Source: Morganella morganii H1r
GTDB taxonomy: Bacteria > Pseudomonadota > Gammaproteobacteria > Enterobacterales > Enterobacteriaceae
DNA: 64,000 nucleotides
Direction: 5' to 3'
Assembly: GCF_000633515.1 (NCBI RefSeq)
Contig: NZ_AYMP01000004.1
Span: forward strand, 62,001 to 126,000
The position numbers were made by a program, and so were the translations under genes. Below the pieces are notes generated by a model. The model ran no database searches, had not been told where the DNA came from, and worked only from the letters and a program-made list of their open reading frames with translations. Shown in pieces: positions 24,114-34,271 of this stretch. Each line of letters opens with the position of its first letter. Positions within the stretch are counted from its first letter, which is position 1.

Positions 24114-24977
24114 ATGAGCCTGGCATTAGAAAACCTGATAAACCTGATGGCACTCGAAAAACTCGAAGACGGGTTATTCCGGGGGCAAAGTGAAGATCTC
24201 GGCCTGCCGCAGGTCTTTGGCGGACAAGTTGCCGGACAGGCACTGTATGCAGCGGGACAGACTGTTCCGGCTGATCGCCGCGTTCATTCATTCCACAGCT
24301 ATTTTCTGCGCCCGGGCGACAGCCATAAACCCATTATTTATGATGTGGAAAATTTGCGTGACGGCAAGAGTTTCAGTGCCCGCCGTGTCAGCGCTATTCA
24401 GAACGGAAAACCGATTTTCTATATGACCGCCTCTTTCCAGGGGGAAGAGAGCAGTTTTGAGCATCAGAGTACCATGCCGGACGTTCCCGGCCCTGACGGA
24501 CTGGCCTCTGAAACCGATATCGCCCGCAAGATTGCCGCGAATCTGCCGCCGAAAATGCAGGCGCTGTTCCTGCGGGAACAGGCCATTGAATGGCGGCCGG
24601 TGCGGTTTTACAGCCCGTTTCAGAACCCGGAGAATCCACCGGTGCGCTATACCTGGCTGAAAACCAACGGCGCAATGCCGGATGATCAGGCGCTGCATCA
24701 GTATCTGCTCAGTTATGCTTCTGACTACAATTTCCTGCCGACTGCTCTCCAGCCGCACGGCTACGGCTTTATGCAGCCGGAAATTCAGATTGCCACCATC
24801 GATCATTCAATGTGGTATCACCGCCCGTTCCGGCTGGATGAATGGCTGCTGTATGCGGTGGAAAGCCCGACAGCGTCCGGCGGACGCGGATTTGTCCGGG
24901 GTCACTTCTATAATCAGGCCGGTGTTCTGGTTGCTTCGACGGTGCAGGAAGGTGTTCTGCGCTTACGGGAGAAGTAA
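24114..24977 (+). CDS. tesB: Acyl-CoA thioesterase II
   Basis: Hydrolyses a broad range of acyl-CoAs. The 287-aa protein is a double hot-dog fold enzyme like E. coli TesB (286 aa). It has [22 protein letters not shown] near residues 23-44 and the C-terminal segment [22 protein letters not shown] near residues 223-244, with the catalytic Asp (the D of ATIDHS), and Q/T residues further on. It is divergent from ffs and converges on amtB, with a shared terminator between. Confidence 0.94.
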   Translation: MSLALENLINLMALEKLEDGLFRGQSEDLGLPQVFGGQVAGQALYAAGQTVPADRRVHSFHSYFLRPGDSHKPIIYDVENLRDGKSFSARRVSAIQNGKPIFYMTASFQGEESSFEHQSTMPDVPGPDGLASETDIARKIAANLPPKMQALFLREQAIEWRPVRFYSPFQNPENPPVRYTWLKTNGAMPDDQALHQYLLSYASDYNFLPTALQPHGYGFMQPEIQIATIDHSMWYHRPFRLDEWLLYAVESPTASGGRGFVRGHFYNQAGVLVASTVQEGVLRLREK

Positions 24978-25001
24978 ATATCCCGCTGACAACAATAAAA
25001 A

Positions 25002-25034
25002 AAGCCCCCGCTGCACAGTTGTGAGCGGGGGCTT
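25002..25034. terminator. Shared tesB/amtB terminator
   Basis: Perfect stem aagcccccgct/agcgggggctt (25002-25012, 25024-25034), flanked by A-rich sequence on the left and ACTTTTTT on the right, so it can serve both convergent genes. Confidence 0.85.
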
Positions 25035-25047
25035 ACTTTTTTACGGC

Positions 25048-26337
25048 TTATGACCGGTTATAGGCCTGTTCGCCGTGCGTGCTGATATCCAGCCCGTTGA
25101 TCTCGTCTTCCTCTGTACAGCGCACACCGGTTGTCAGTGCCGCACATTTGAATGCGATGTAAGTAATCACTCCGCTCCAGAGCACAGTCACCAGGATACT
25201 TTCCGCCTGAATCCATACCTGATGCAGCATAGTGACACCTTCCGCGTAACCGGTACCGCCGAGCGCAGACGCAGTAAAAACCCCCGTCAGCAGGCAGCCC
25301 GCAATACCACAAACCCCGTGGATCCCGAAGACATCGCAGACATCATCCGCTTTCAGGCGGCGTTTCAATGCGGTGACGCCCCAGTAACCGGCAAGACCGC
25401 TTATCAGCCCGATGACGATTGCCCCGGCGATACCTACTGTCCCGGCCGCAGGGGTGATCCCGACCAGACCGCCGATACAACCGGAACACGCGCCGAGAAG
25501 TGAGGGCTTACCCCGCATGCACCACTCTGCAGTCACCCACGCCAGCACACCCGCTGCTACCGCAATCACCGTATTCAGAAAAGCCAGCGCCGCAATACCA
25601 TCCGGTTTTCCCGCCGACCCGGCATTAAACCCGAACCAGCCGATATAAAGGATCGCCGTGCCGGTAAAGACCATCGGCAAACTGTGCGGTTTGGTGGCAG
25701 TTTTGCCCGGTAACAGGCGCGCTCCCAATATGTAAGCACCAACTAACCCGGCAACTGCTGCATTGATATGCACAACCGTACCTCCGGCAAAATCCAGCGC
25801 GCCATCTTCCGCCAGCCAGCCGCCGCCCCAGACCATATGCGCCATCGGCACATAAGCCAGAGAGAACCAGATAACAGTAAACAGCAGAAAGGCAGTGAAT
25901 TTTATCCGCTCCGCCAGTGCACCGGTGATAAGCGCAACAGTAATCGCCGCAAATGACCCCTGGAAAATAACATGCGTCAGCTGGCTGATGCTGCCGCTGT
26001 TACTGACAGGCGTGATCCCGCTGAGAAATGCATTCGACAAGCCGCCAATCACACCATTTCCGTCAGAAAATGCCATACTGTAACCGTAAAAAACCCATAA
26101 CAGCAGTACCAGTGCGAAACTGACAATCACCTGTGTCATGACTGACAGCACATTCTCACGCCGTACCAGTCCGCCGTAAAACAATGCGATACCGGGAAGT
26201 GTCATAAAATACACCAGTGCGGCGCAAATCAGCATAAAACCATTATCCGCACGATCCATTCCTTCCGTTGCACTGAAGGCCGGAAACGGCAGCACTGAAG
26301 ACATCACAACAGGCAGGATCATTTTTCGTTTCATCAT
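25048..26337 (-). CDS. amtB: Ammonium transporter AmtB
   Basis: Trimeric inner-membrane ammonium channel, 429 aa from the start chosen (E. coli 428). The GGAG site eight bases upstream and the signal peptide MMKRKMILPVVMSSVLPFPAFSA (residues 1-23, cleaved in this family; shown in part) support the start at 26337; the longer ORF overlaps glnK. Eleven membrane segments follow, with MAHMVWGGGWLAEDGALDFAG holding the conserved pore region and the twin-His positions in VVHINAAVAG and FGIHGVCG. It lies 20 bp after glnK; GlnK blocks it when nitrogen is plentiful. Confidence 0.95.
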   Translation of the reverse strand: MMKRKMILPVVMSSVLPFPAFSATEGMDRADNGFMLICAALVYFMTLPGIALFYGGLVRRENVLSVMTQVIVSFALVLLLWVFYGYSMAFSDGNGVIGGLSNAFLSGITPVSNSGSISQLTHVIFQGSFAAITVALITGALAERIKFTAFLLFTVIWFSLAYVPMAHMVWGGGWLAEDGALDFAGGTVVHINAAVAGLVGAYILGARLLPGKTATKPHSLPMVFTGTAILYIGWFGFNAGSAGKPDGIAALAFLNTVIAVAAGVLAWVTAEWCMRGKPSLLGACSGCIGGLVGITPAAGTVGIAGAIVIGLISGLAGYWGVTALKRRLKADDVCDVFGIHGVCGIAGCLLTGVFTASALGGTGYAEGVTMLHQVWIQAESILVTVLWSGVITYIAFKCAALTTGVRCTEEDEINGLDISTHGEQAYNRS

Positions 26338-26356
26338 CTGAGTATCTCCGCGCGGT

Positions 26357-26695
26357 TTAAATAGCTTCATCATTTTGTTCACCGGTACGGATCCGCACCG
26401 CCTGTGTAATATCTGAAACAAATATTTTCCCGTCACCGATACTGCCCGTGTATGCCGAGCGGCAAATTGCCTCAATAATGCGATCAAGGGAATCATCAGG
26501 CACAACAATATTAATCTGTGTCTTCGGCAGAAAATCCGTGCTGTACTCTTCACCCCGGTACAACTCAGTATGCCCCTTCTGTCTGCCCGCGCCCCGCACT
26601 TCCAGTACCGTTAATCCCTGAATACCTTCTTCGTTCAGCGCATCTCTGACGTCATTAAGTTTAAAAGGCTTGATGATGGCCATTATCATTTTCAT
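26357..26695 (-). CDS. glnK: Nitrogen regulatory PII protein GlnK
   Basis: 112-aa trimeric PII signal protein, same length as E. coli GlnK. The T-loop GHTELYRGEEYSTDFLPK holds the uridylylated Tyr51. The ATP/2-oxoglutarate-binding segments TVLEVRGAGRQKG and GDGKIFVSDITQAVRIRTGE are intact. It senses nitrogen state, regulates AmtB directly, and is the first gene of the glnK-amtB operon, driven by a sigma-54 promoter 43 bp upstream. Confidence 0.96.
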   Translation of the reverse strand: MKMIMAIIKPFKLNDVRDALNEEGIQGLTVLEVRGAGRQKGHTELYRGEEYSTDFLPKTQINIVVPDDSLDRIIEAICRSAYTGSIGDGKIFVSDITQAVRIRTGEQNDEAI

Positions 26696-26737
26696 CGCAT
26701 TCTCCGCTTCAGGTTGCTGGTGTCCTGCGGATAAATT

Positions 26738-26752
26738 GCAAAAGTGATGCCA
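26738..26752 (-). promoter_or_regulatory. Sigma-54 promoter of glnK-amtB
   Basis: On the minus strand TGGCATCACTTTTGC has the -24 GG and -12 GC at exactly the sigma-54 spacing. It lies 43-57 bp upstream of the glnK ATG. NtrC sites would be expected further upstream (above 26760); I did not find a convincing pair. Confidence 0.8.
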
Positions 26753-26800
26753 ATAAGCAGAGTGAAAATTAAATCCATTGATAACAATGGGATAGAAATA

Positions 26801-26832
26801 AAAAAGGTGCCTGATTTATCAGGCACCTTTTC
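26801..26832 (-). terminator. mdlAB terminator
   Basis: Stem aaaggtgcctga/tcaggcaccttt with a short loop; on the minus strand it is followed by TTTTTATTT. It lies between mdlB (ends 26897) and the glnK promoter. Confidence 0.8.
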
Positions 26833-26896
26833 CGGTGATGCGGGGATTGCACTTTTTTACAGCATCATGCACCTGTTTATGTGAACGATCTCACAA

Positions 26897-28693
26897 TTAT
26901 AGTGCAGGGGCAGCGTTCTCTTCCGGGGCATTCAGTGATTCCCCGACCTGCTGCAACTGATACATCTGGTAGTAGCGGCCCTTCTCTGCCAGTAACGCCC
27001 GGTGAGAGCCGTATTCCGCCATTTCGCCGCGGTTAAGCACATAAATGGTATCCGCATCAACAATCGTGGACAGCCGGTGTGCAATCACCACCAGTGTGGT
27101 TTCACGGCGGATCAGCTGTAAGGCTTTCTGAATAGCCTGCTCCGTGCCGGAATCGATATTCGCGGTTGCTTCATCCAGAATCAGGATTTTCGGGGTCTGC
27201 ACCAGCACCCGTGCCATGGCCAGCAACTGTTTCTGCCCGTCAGACAGCGTATTACCCTGCTCGCCCAGTTCAGTATCCAGCCCGTATTCAAGCTGTGAGA
27301 CATGTTCACTCAGCTGAACCATCTCCAGCACCCGGTGAATGCGCTCATCATCAATATCCCGTCCGAGGGTGATATTGTCGCGGAAGGAAGCGGCCATAAT
27401 GACCGGATCCTGCTGCACCATCGCGATGCCCTGCCGCAGTGCTTTATGTGAAAATTGTTCCAAAGGACGCCCGCCGAGGCTGATTTCCCCGGCCTGCCAC
27501 GGATAGTAGCCCATCAGCAGGTTTGCCAGTGTGCTTTTCCCGCTGCCGGTGTGCCCGACAAAGGCGACAAAACTGTGCTCCGCCACATCAATGCTGATGT
27601 CGCGCAATACCGGTTTTCCCGGCTGATAGGCAAATGTCAGGTGTGATACACGGATACTGCCGCCGGTCAGCGGCTGATCATCCGCCCCGTATTTCTGCTG
27701 CGGGCTGTCCATCAGCTCAAAAACACGCTCACCGGAAATCACCGCCTGCTGTAAAACAGACTGCTGGGATGTCAGCGTGATCAGCGGTTCATTCAGCCGC
27801 CCGAGGTAGGTGATAAAGGCGTACAGCACCCCGACACCGATAACACCGGTGCCTCCGATCCCGAACAGCAGCATCAGGCCGCAGAGGATCGCCGCCGAAA
27901 ACAGGCTCAGCAGCGGACGCAGCAAAATGCCGTCCAGCCGCAGGGCTGCCATTCTGACCTCATAATGGCGGCGGTTGGCGGCAAACATCCGCTCCCCGAA
28001 ACGCGCCTGCTGACGAAACTGCTGAATCACCGTCATGCCACTGATAATTTCATGAAAACCATCATTAATATCCGCCAGATAACTGCGCACCCGGCGCACA
28101 ATCGGCGTACTCAGCCGCTGATAGATCCACATCACCAGCATCACCGCCGGGAACATGGCGGTTGCCACCAGCGCCATCCGCCAATCCAGGGAATACATGG
28201 CGATCAGCATCACCACAATCAGCGCCACGCTGCGGAACAGTGTCGGCAACACGTTAACAAACAGGTCTTTGATCATCTCGGTGTCATTGGTGACACGGGA
28301 GATCAACTGCCCGACCGGCTGAGTATCAAAGGCGCTCAGCGGCTGACGCAGCGCGGCATCCATCACATCTGCGCGCAGTGTCTGTACCACACCGACAGCG
28401 GCCCGGTTAAAATAGATAAGCTGAAAATAGTGCAGCAGTGAGGCGGCAATCTGTAAAGCGATAAACCCGGCCACCAGCAGCAGGGTCACCGGCAGGACAA
28501 TCTGGTTTTTAGCCACCATATTGTCGATAAAATAGCTCACCAGAACCGGTGCCGCCACTTCCGCAATGGCAGTCAGCCACAGCATCACAATGGCGACCGC
28601 CATCGGGCGGCGGTAGTTACGGCCATAGCCGAGCAGACGTTTCAGCGACGGCCACAGGTTTTTTGCCGTTTCCGGACGGGTCTGTTCACTCAT
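26897..28693 (-). CDS. mdlB: Multidrug-like ABC exporter subunit MdlB
   Basis: 598-aa half-transporter (E. coli 593) with an N-terminal six-helix membrane domain (residues 30-320) and a C-terminal ABC ATPase: Walker [11 protein letters not shown] near residue 378, signature [15 protein letters not shown] near 480 (LSDGQ instead of LSGGQ, also seen in MdlB), Walker [13 protein letters not shown], and the switch His in VIAHRLSTI. Expected to form a heterodimer with MdlA. Its start overlaps the mdlA end by 8 bp. Substrate is not established. Confidence 0.94.
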   Translation of the reverse strand: MSEQTRPETAKNLWPSLKRLLGYGRNYRRPMAVAIVMLWLTAIAEVAAPVLVSYFIDNMVAKNQIVLPVTLLLVAGFIALQIAASLLHYFQLIYFNRAAVGVVQTLRADVMDAALRQPLSAFDTQPVGQLISRVTNDTEMIKDLFVNVLPTLFRSVALIVVMLIAMYSLDWRMALVATAMFPAVMLVMWIYQRLSTPIVRRVRSYLADINDGFHEIISGMTVIQQFRQQARFGERMFAANRRHYEVRMAALRLDGILLRPLLSLFSAAILCGLMLLFGIGGTGVIGVGVLYAFITYLGRLNEPLITLTSQQSVLQQAVISGERVFELMDSPQQKYGADDQPLTGGSIRVSHLTFAYQPGKPVLRDISIDVAEHSFVAFVGHTGSGKSTLANLLMGYYPWQAGEISLGGRPLEQFSHKALRQGIAMVQQDPVIMAASFRDNITLGRDIDDERIHRVLEMVQLSEHVSQLEYGLDTELGEQGNTLSDGQKQLLAMARVLVQTPKILILDEATANIDSGTEQAIQKALQLIRRETTLVVIAHRLSTIVDADTIYVLNRGEMAEYGSHRALLAEKGRYYQMYQLQQVGESLNAPEENAAPAL

Positions 28694-30425
28694 CGAGCGC
28701 GGCCTCTAACTGCTGATAATGATACATTTCGCGATACCATCCGTTCTGATTAATCAGTTCCTGATGACGCCCCTGCGCACTGATGCCGCCCTGTTGCAGC
28801 ACAAGAATATTGTCGGCTTCCATCAGTGCTGAAAGCCGGTGAGCACTGATAATCACCGTACGGCCTTCCCCCCAGTGCCGCAGATTCTGCAGGATCCGGT
28901 ATTCCGTCTGCCCGTCCACTGCGGAAAGTGCATCATCAAGGATCAGGATCTCGGCATCCATCAGCAAAGCGCGGGCAATGGAGATCCGCTGTTTCTGTCC
29001 GCCGGACAGCATCACACCCCGCTCACCGGCCTGAGTCTCATAACCGAGCGGTAATCGTTCAATATCATCGTGAACGCTGGCCAGCCGGGCCGCGTGTTCA
29101 ATCTCTTCCTGTGTCGCCCCGGGCCGTCCCAGCGCAATATTGTTGGCGATAGTATCGGAGAACAGAAACGGCGTCTGATTCACCACCGCCAGCCGGGCAT
29201 GCCAGCCGTCGAATGTCAGTTCCGGCAGCGGTCTGCCCTGAAAACAGATATTTCCCGCTGTCACATCATAATGACGCTGGATCAGTGCCAGCAGCGTGGA
29301 TTTTCCGCAGCCGGTCGGGCCGCACAACCCGAGCAACCGGCCCGGTCTGAGGGTAAAACGGATATCATGCAGAACCGCACGGCGGCTTTCCGGATAACAA
29401 AATTTATCCACTGCCACTGACAGCTCACCGCGCCCCGGTTGCGGGGATTCGGTGCCGTCCGCCAGTACCGGCGGGGTTTCCAGAAGGGATTGGATCCGGC
29501 TGTAGGCCGCGCTGCCGCGTTCCACAATGTTAAACATCCAGGCTAATGCCAGCATCGGCCAGATCATCAGCCCGAGATACATAATAAAGCTGGTCAGCCC
29601 GCCGAGCGTCAGTGTGCCCTGCACCACCATCCAGCTGCCGCCGGCAACCGCAAGCAGGTTTGACATCCCGATCGCCATAATAATGGTCGGGTCGAACCGG
29701 GCATCTATTTGTGCCACATGCATATTTTTGCGTCCGGCTTCCGCCGCAACAGATTCAAACCGGGAAGACTGGTGATCTTCCAGGCCAAAGGCTTTAATCA
29801 TCCGGATACTGCTGAGACTTTCCTGTGCGTGGTTATTGAGAGAGGAGAAAGCGCCCTGCGCTGTTTTAAAACGCTGATGCAGCTGCTGCCCGTAACGTTT
29901 AATCGCCAGAGCCATCAGCGGCATCGGCAGCAGGGAAAGCAGAGTCAGCTGCCAGCTGATCTCAATACTCATCGTCAGCAGCACCGCCAGCCCCATGACA
30001 AAAGAATCCACCAGCGTCAGCACGCCCTCGCCGGCGGCAAACACCACTTTGTCCACGTCATTGGTACTGCGGGCGATCAGGTCACCGGTCCGGTAACGAT
30101 GATAAAAGGCCGGTGACTGGCGGCTGAACTGCTGATAAAAATCCTGCCGCAGACGCACCGCCAGCTTGTAGGAGGCACCGAATAACCAGACCCGCCAGAT
30201 ATAGCGCAGGATATAAATCACCAGCGCGATAAGCAGCATCACACCGACCCAGCCCCACAACGCTGAGGTGGTCATCGTCTCTTTGGTCACGCCGTCAACA
30301 ATGATGCCGACAAAGCGCGGCGGCAGGATCTGTAACACCGCGATAATGATCAGAAAAGTGACCGCACCGGTATAGCGCCGCCATTCACTGAGGAAATACC
30401 ATTTTAATTGGGCAAATAATCTCAC
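28686..30425 (-). CDS. mdlA: Multidrug-like ABC exporter subunit MdlA
   Basis: 579-aa half-transporter (E. coli 590). It starts [18 protein letters not shown], similar to E. coli MdlA. The C-terminal ATPase has Walker [11 protein letters not shown] near residue 349, signature [16 protein letters not shown], Walker [13 protein letters not shown] (Asp rather than the catalytic Glu after Walker B) and the H-loop [10 protein letters not shown]. The degenerate Walker-B follower suggests asymmetric ATP sites in the MdlA-MdlB heterodimer. First gene of mdlAB; decR follows upstream on the same strand. Confidence 0.94.
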   Translation of the reverse strand: MRLFAQLKWYFLSEWRRYTGAVTFLIIIAVLQILPPRFVGIIVDGVTKETMTTSALWGWVGVMLLIALVIYILRYIWRVWLFGASYKLAVRLRQDFYQQFSRQSPAFYHRYRTGDLIARSTNDVDKVVFAAGEGVLTLVDSFVMGLAVLLTMSIEISWQLTLLSLLPMPLMALAIKRYGQQLHQRFKTAQGAFSSLNNHAQESLSSIRMIKAFGLEDHQSSRFESVAAEAGRKNMHVAQIDARFDPTIIMAIGMSNLLAVAGGSWMVVQGTLTLGGLTSFIMYLGLMIWPMLALAWMFNIVERGSAAYSRIQSLLETPPVLADGTESPQPGRGELSVAVDKFCYPESRRAVLHDIRFTLRPGRLLGLCGPTGCGKSTLLALIQRHYDVTAGNICFQGRPLPELTFDGWHARLAVVNQTPFLFSDTIANNIALGRPGATQEEIEHAARLASVHDDIERLPLGYETQAGERGVMLSGGQKQRISIARALLMDAEILILDDALSAVDGQTEYRILQNLRHWGEGRTVIISAHRLSALMEADNILVLQQGGISAQGRHQELINQNGWYREMYHYQQLEAALDE

Positions 30426-30455
30426 AGGATCCCGTATAACATCTCAGGTTAATAA

Positions 30456-30932
30456 TCAGTCCGCTTTGCATTTCTCCGGAATCGGCAACGCGGTGGTGTA
30501 CTTTATGCGCTCCATCGCAAAATTGGAAGTCACATCAATTAAACCGGGCACACCGTTCACCAGTTTTTTGTAGAAATGATCGAAACATTTCATGTCCACC
30601 ACTTCGACCTGCAACATGTAATCAAATTCCCCGGCCATCCGGTAAAATTCGACCACGTCAGGCATATGCCGGACAAATTCCACAAACTGAGTATACCACT
30701 CGCTGCTGTGGTGCTGTGTCTTGATCATGACGATCACGGTCAGTCCCAGCCCGAGTTTTTCCGGGTCCAGCAGCGCCACACGTTTGCGGATATACCCTTC
30801 ATCCTCCAGCCGTTTCAGCCGTTTCCAGCAGGGTGTGGATGTCAGGTTCACCGCTTCGGACAGGGTGTTCAGTGATAATGAAGCATCTTCCTGCAAAAGC
30901 TGTAACAATTTACGGTCTGTTTTATCTAACAT
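30456..30932 (-). CDS. decR: Lrp-family cysteine-responsive regulator DecR
   Basis: 158-aa Lrp/AsnC-type regulator (E. coli DecR/YbaO is 152 aa). The start [21 protein letters not shown] is preceded by GGTGG; the longer ORF upstream runs into the divergent promoter and is not needed. The helix-turn-helix is near residues 17-45 ([21 protein letters not shown]), and the C-terminal RAM effector domain follows. DecR activates cysteine-detoxifying genes in E. coli; here the divergent neighbour is a cysteine desulfhydrase, the likely target. Confidence 0.92.
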   Translation of the reverse strand: MLDKTDRKLLQLLQEDASLSLNTLSEAVNLTSTPCWKRLKRLEDEGYIRKRVALLDPEKLGLGLTVIVMIKTQHHSSEWYTQFVEFVRHMPDVVEFYRMAGEFDYMLQVEVVDMKCFDHFYKKLVNGVPGLIDVTSNFAMERIKYTTALPIPEKCKAD

Positions 30933-31046
30933 ATCGCCACCAGAGAGAATAAATTTCTCCATATCATGCATGATACAGAAAATAGAAAAAGCCTTTTCTC
31001 TCACAGAATTGCTAAGATGCATCAACAGACCGTGAGGAGATACTAC

Positions 31047-32087
31047 ATGACAACCCAATGGACAACATCCGCCATTAATGCCATTCAGGCCGATTATCAG
31101 CGCAGTGCGGACACCCACCTGATCCCGCTGGAATTACCCGTTTACCCGGGGGTTTCATTATATCTCAAAGATGAAAGTACTCACCCGACCGGCAGTCTGA
31201 AACACCGCCTGGCGCGTTCACTTTTCCTGTACGGCCTGTGTAACGGCTGGATCCGTGAAGGCACGCCGGTGATTGAGGCATCTTCCGGCAGTACCGCTGT
31301 CTCAGAAGCTTACTTCGCCCGCCTGCTCGGCCTGCCGTTTATCGCCGTGATGCCGCGCTGTACCGCACGCCGTAAAATTGAACAGATAGAGTTCTACGGC
31401 GGACAGTGCCACTTTGTGGACAGCAGCGCACAGATTTACGCGGAATCCGAGCGTCTGGCCCGCGAAACCGGCGGACACTATATGGATCAGTTTACCTATG
31501 CCGAGCGTGCCACTGACTGGCGCGGCAACAACAATATCGCCGAAAGTATTTACCGTCAGATGTCGCGGGAAGCCCATCCGGTGCCGCGTTACATTGTAAT
31601 GAGTGCGGGCACCGGCGGTACGTCAGCCACCCTCGGCCGGTTTATCCGCTACCAGGGGCATGACACAAAACTGATTGTCGTTGATCCTGAAAACTCCGTT
31701 TTTCATGACTGCTACCATCAGAAATGCTCACATCTGCGCTGCGATACCGGCAGTAAGATTGAGGGTATCGGCCGTCCGCGCGCAGAGCCGTCCTTTATCC
31801 CGGGCGTAATTGATGATGTGATCAAAGTCAGTGACCAGTGCAGTATCGCCACCCTTTACTGGCTGGAAAAACTGCTCGGCCGCCGTACCGGAGCCTCCAC
31901 CGGCACCAATGTCTGGGGCGCCCTGCAACTGGCAAAACAGATGCATGAACGGCAACAGAGCGGTTCCATTGTGACACTGATTTGCGACAGCGGCGAACGC
32001 TATCCGGACACCTATTACAACCCGCAGTGGGTGGCGGACAATATCGGTGATCTGACTGACGCACAGGCAACACTACCCAAATGGTGA
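31047..32087 (+). CDS. cdsH: PLP-dependent L-cysteine desulfhydrase (CdsH type)
   Basis: 346-aa fold-type II PLP enzyme of the cysteine synthase family. The PLP lysine is in [15 protein letters not shown] near residues 43-57; the SSGSTAV loop near 81-87 and the glycine-rich phosphate loop [12 protein letters not shown] near 188-199 are clear. Salmonella carries a similar gene (STM0458, cdsH), a cysteine desulfhydrase next to ybaO and induced by cysteine through it. The same divergent layout is seen here. The start at 31047 is preceded by GAGGAGA; the upstream extension into the decR promoter is rejected. A cystathionine beta-synthase-like role cannot be excluded. Confidence 0.82.
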   Translation: MTTQWTTSAINAIQADYQRSADTHLIPLELPVYPGVSLYLKDESTHPTGSLKHRLARSLFLYGLCNGWIREGTPVIEASSGSTAVSEAYFARLLGLPFIAVMPRCTARRKIEQIEFYGGQCHFVDSSAQIYAESERLARETGGHYMDQFTYAERATDWRGNNNIAESIYRQMSREAHPVPRYIVMSAGTGGTSATLGRFIRYQGHDTKLIVVDPENSVFHDCYHQKCSHLRCDTGSKIEGIGRPRAEPSFIPGVIDDVIKVSDQCSIATLYWLEKLLGRRTGASTGTNVWGALQLAKQMHERQQSGSIVTLICDSGERYPDTYYNPQWVADNIGDLTDAQATLPKW

Positions 32088-32133
32088 TACAGCCGTTACC
32101 ATAAACCTTATCTTTTTATAATGAGGTTTAGCG

Positions 32134-32832
32134 ATGAAACGTGCTGTGGTCGTATTCAGTGGCGGGCAGGACTCCACAACCTGCCTGATTCAGGCACTCC
32201 GTAACTATGATGAAGTGCATTGTGTGACGTTTGATTACGGACAGCGCCACCGTCAGGAAATAGACGTTGCCCGTAAACTCAGTCTGCAACTGGGTGCGGC
32301 AGCACATAAGGTGCTGAATGTCTCTCTGCTGAATGAACTGGCGGTCAGCAGTCTGACCCGTGATAACATTCCGGTTCCGGGATTCAGTGAAAGTGAAGAA
32401 AGTGATATCCCGAATACCTTTGTCCCCGGCCGTAATATCCTGTTTCTCACTCTGACGGCGATTTATGCCTATCAGGTCAATGCCGAAGCGATTATCACCG
32501 GTGTCTGTGAAACCGATTTTTCCGGTTATCCGGATTGCCGGGATGAGTTTGTCAAAGCACTGAACAAAGCCGTCAACGCCGGTCTTGCCCGTGATATCCG
32601 CTTTGAAACCCCGCTGATGTGGCTGGATAAAGCACAGACCTGGGCGCTGGCTGACTATTACGGACAGCTGGATACTGTCCGCACAGAAACACTGACCTGC
32701 TATAACGGTATTCAGGGGGATGGCTGCGGGGAATGCGCGGCCTGCCATCTGCGCCGCAACGGGCTGGACAACTATCATGCTGATCGCAGTGCTGTTATGG
32801 CCGCCATGAAAAAAATCACCGGCCTGCAATAA
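32134..32832 (+). CDS. queC: 7-cyano-7-deazaguanine synthase
   Basis: Makes preQ0 from carboxy-deazaguanine in the queuosine pathway. 232 aa (E. coli 231). The N-type ATP pyrophosphatase loop [13 protein letters not shown] is at residues 5-17, and the C-terminal zinc cluster is [16 protein letters not shown] near residues 189-204. Stands alone downstream of cdsH (46 bp), with a terminator after it. Confidence 0.96.
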   Translation: MKRAVVVFSGGQDSTTCLIQALRNYDEVHCVTFDYGQRHRQEIDVARKLSLQLGAAAHKVLNVSLLNELAVSSLTRDNIPVPGFSESEESDIPNTFVPGRNILFLTLTAIYAYQVNAEAIITGVCETDFSGYPDCRDEFVKALNKAVNAGLARDIRFETPLMWLDKAQTWALADYYGQLDTVRTETLTCYNGIQGDGCGECAACHLRRNGLDNYHADRSAVMAAMKKITGLQ

Positions 32833-32843
32833 GCGCCTGTTAC

Positions 32844-32868
32844 GCCCGGCACCCCGCCGGGCATTTTT
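32844..32868 (+). terminator. queC terminator
   Basis: Stem gcccggc/gccgggc (32844-32850, 32856-32862) followed by atttttc; lies between the convergent queC and fadM. Confidence 0.85.
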
Positions 32869-32883
32869 CTGTACTGGCGGTGA

Positions 32884-33294
32884 TCAACTTTCTTTCGGTG
32901 CCGCCAGCAACTCAAATTTATCACGGATTTCCCCTTCAATCGGGATCGCTTTACCGGTTTTCATATTCACAAAGACAAAGGTCACTTCCGCATCCGCCAC
33001 AACCTGCTTATCTTCCTGACGGGTAATAATCTGTTTGAGAATACCGCTTTTCTGACCCGCGTGCTGTAAATAGCTGTCTATCACCAGCCGTTCTCCCACA
33101 TACACCGGCAGCCGGTAGTTAATATTGATATTCACCACCACCACGGCAATATCCATCTGTTTAAACCAGCGGTAAGCATCATAGCTTTCCAGCCAGTCCC
33201 AGCGGGCGGCCTCCAGAAACTCCAGATAACGCGCATTGTTAACATGTCCGAAGGCATCAATATGGTAGCCAATCACTTTAATTGTGGTGCTCAT
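32884..33294 (-). CDS. fadM: Long-chain acyl-CoA thioesterase FadM
   Basis: 136-aa single hot-dog thioesterase, YbgC/FadM type (E. coli FadM/YbaW is 132 aa). The catalytic-region motif GYHIDAFGHVNNARYLEFLEAAR is near residues 9-31, followed by VVVNININYRLPVYVGERL. The usual E. coli YHLDVYQHVNN version is clearly related. Probably removes oleoyl/unsaturated acyl-CoA by-products of beta-oxidation. It sits between queC and ybaV, as in E. coli. Confidence 0.9.
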   Translation of the reverse strand: MSTTIKVIGYHIDAFGHVNNARYLEFLEAARWDWLESYDAYRWFKQMDIAVVVVNININYRLPVYVGERLVIDSYLQHAGQKSGILKQIITRQEDKQVVADAEVTFVFVNMKTGKAIPIEGEIRDKFELLAAPKES

Positions 33295-33372
33295 AATATA
33301 TCTCCCTTTACTTCTGTTTCCGGTATTCCCTTCCCCGTCAGCCCGGGGAAGGGAAATCAGCCTCTGCTGATC

Positions 33373-33702
33373 TTACAATGCTATTTTATCACTGTTCATC
33401 GTAAAAATACGTTCACCAATACCATATACATCCTTCAGTTGTTCCGCAGAAGTAAATGGCCCGTTTTCCGTGCGGTACTCCACAATCCGCTGCGCTTTTT
33501 TCGGCCCGACACCACTGAGTTCCCGTGCCAGCTCTTCCGCTGTCGCGGTATTAATACTGATACGGTTTTCCTGTGAGACAGACGGCTGAACCTGCGTACT
33601 TTCTGCCGGCTGTGCCGCCTGAGCCAGTGCGGATGTGCTGAAAAAACCGCCGGTTAAAAGTGCTGAAGTTAATAATAATGCAGATGTCCATTTTGTTTTC
33701 AT
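33373..33702 (-). CDS. ybaV: ComEA-like helix-hairpin-helix protein YbaV
   Basis: 109-aa exported protein: a signal peptide (residues 1-27, ending ALAQA), a low-complexity linker rich in Q, P and S, and a ComEA-type helix-hairpin-helix near residues 48-109 (ISINTATAEELARELSGVGPKKAQRIVEYR, given in two parts: ISINTATAEELA and GVGPKKAQRIVEYR). It would bind DNA in the periplasm. It lies on the same strand as fadM, 78 bp before it. Confidence 0.92.
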   Translation of the reverse strand: MKTKWTSALLLTSALLTGGFFSTSALAQAAQPAESTQVQPSVSQENRISINTATAEELARELSGVGPKKAQRIVEYRTENGPFTSAEQLKDVYGIGERIFTMNSDKIAL

Positions 33703-33783
33703 GCTATTTCTCCTTTTGTGTTTAGCACGAAACGGAGTGTCGCAAAAATTTTTTCTGCCGGGGGATTTTCAGAACAGAAATGC

Positions 33784-33807
33784 GAAAGGCTGCGAACGCA
33801 GCCTTTC
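33784..33807. terminator. Palindromic hairpin that ended ppiD before the insertion
   Basis: Perfect stem gaaaggctgcg/cgcagcctttc with a 2-base loop, between the 5' end of ybaV and the left attachment site. In the uninterrupted chromosome it would have followed the ppiD stop by about 50 bp, so it is probably the displaced ppiD terminator. Confidence 0.6.
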
Positions 33808-33855
33808 AGGGGATGTAAAACGACATTTTATTTTTCGGCACAGATCGAAAAATGT

Positions 33856-33874
33856 TAGTCCATATTTCTCACAT
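33856..33874. repeat. Left attachment site core (attL)
   Basis: 19-bp core identical to 48271-48289. Read on the minus strand it is the last six codons of ppiD up to the first bases of the stop; with the preceding T (33855) it completes a TAA, so this is the displaced original ppiD end. Confidence 0.9.
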
Positions 33875-33920
33875 GCATATGGAAATTTAAATTAATCTAT
33901 TGATATTTAATAAATATATT

Positions 33921-34091
33921 TTACATCCACAACAATGGGTACACCCACGGGTACACCAAAAACGCAATTGTTCGCATTTTAACCAACCCTGATTTATCAG
34001 CCAATGCTGAAAAAATATCACCGCCACCATAATTTATTGCAGATAGTGAAACACCGACTAAGCAGAACCCTACCCGTAACCTCCCCGTCAT
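33921..34091 (-). CDS. Possible small hydrophobic protein at the element's left end
   Basis: 56-aa ORF starting MTGRLRVGFCLVG, preceded by GGAGG nine bases upstream, which is a good ribosome site and the reason to keep it. It has one likely membrane stretch near its N-terminus. The C-terminal LVYPWVYPLLWM is encoded by the 20-bp repeat shared with the right end, so that part of the ORF is constrained by DNA function. Not recognised; may be spurious. Confidence 0.35.
   Translation of the reverse strand: MTGRLRVGFCLVGVSLSAINYGGGDIFSALADKSGLVKMRTIAFLVYPWVYPLLWM
33938..33957. repeat. Subterminal 20-bp repeat, left copy
   Basis: gggtacacccacgggtacac, identical and in the same orientation as 48141-48160; it contains two GGGTACAC units 12 bp apart. 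It lies 63 bp inside attL, a position that fits an integrase arm-binding site. Confidence 0.7.
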
Positions 34092-34271
34092 TTTCCACTG
34101 CCTCCGTTTCAAACGGAACCGTGATATCCCGATAATGGTTTACCCCTATCCCACACACCGAACTACCCCAATAATATTGGGTCAGTTAAATGGCAGATTG
34201 CTGCCACTTTTAAAGTCGGGATTCCTCATCTTTGAATTTCCCGATTTCAAATCCGACAATGCTAACTTTTA

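Noticed and set aside
26338-26553. N-terminal extension of amtB overlapping glnK
   Set aside because: It is out-of-frame glnK sequence; the signal peptide starts at 26337.
32128-32829. 233-aa ORF antisense to queC
   Set aside because: Exactly opposite a well-conserved gene; a codon-bias shadow.
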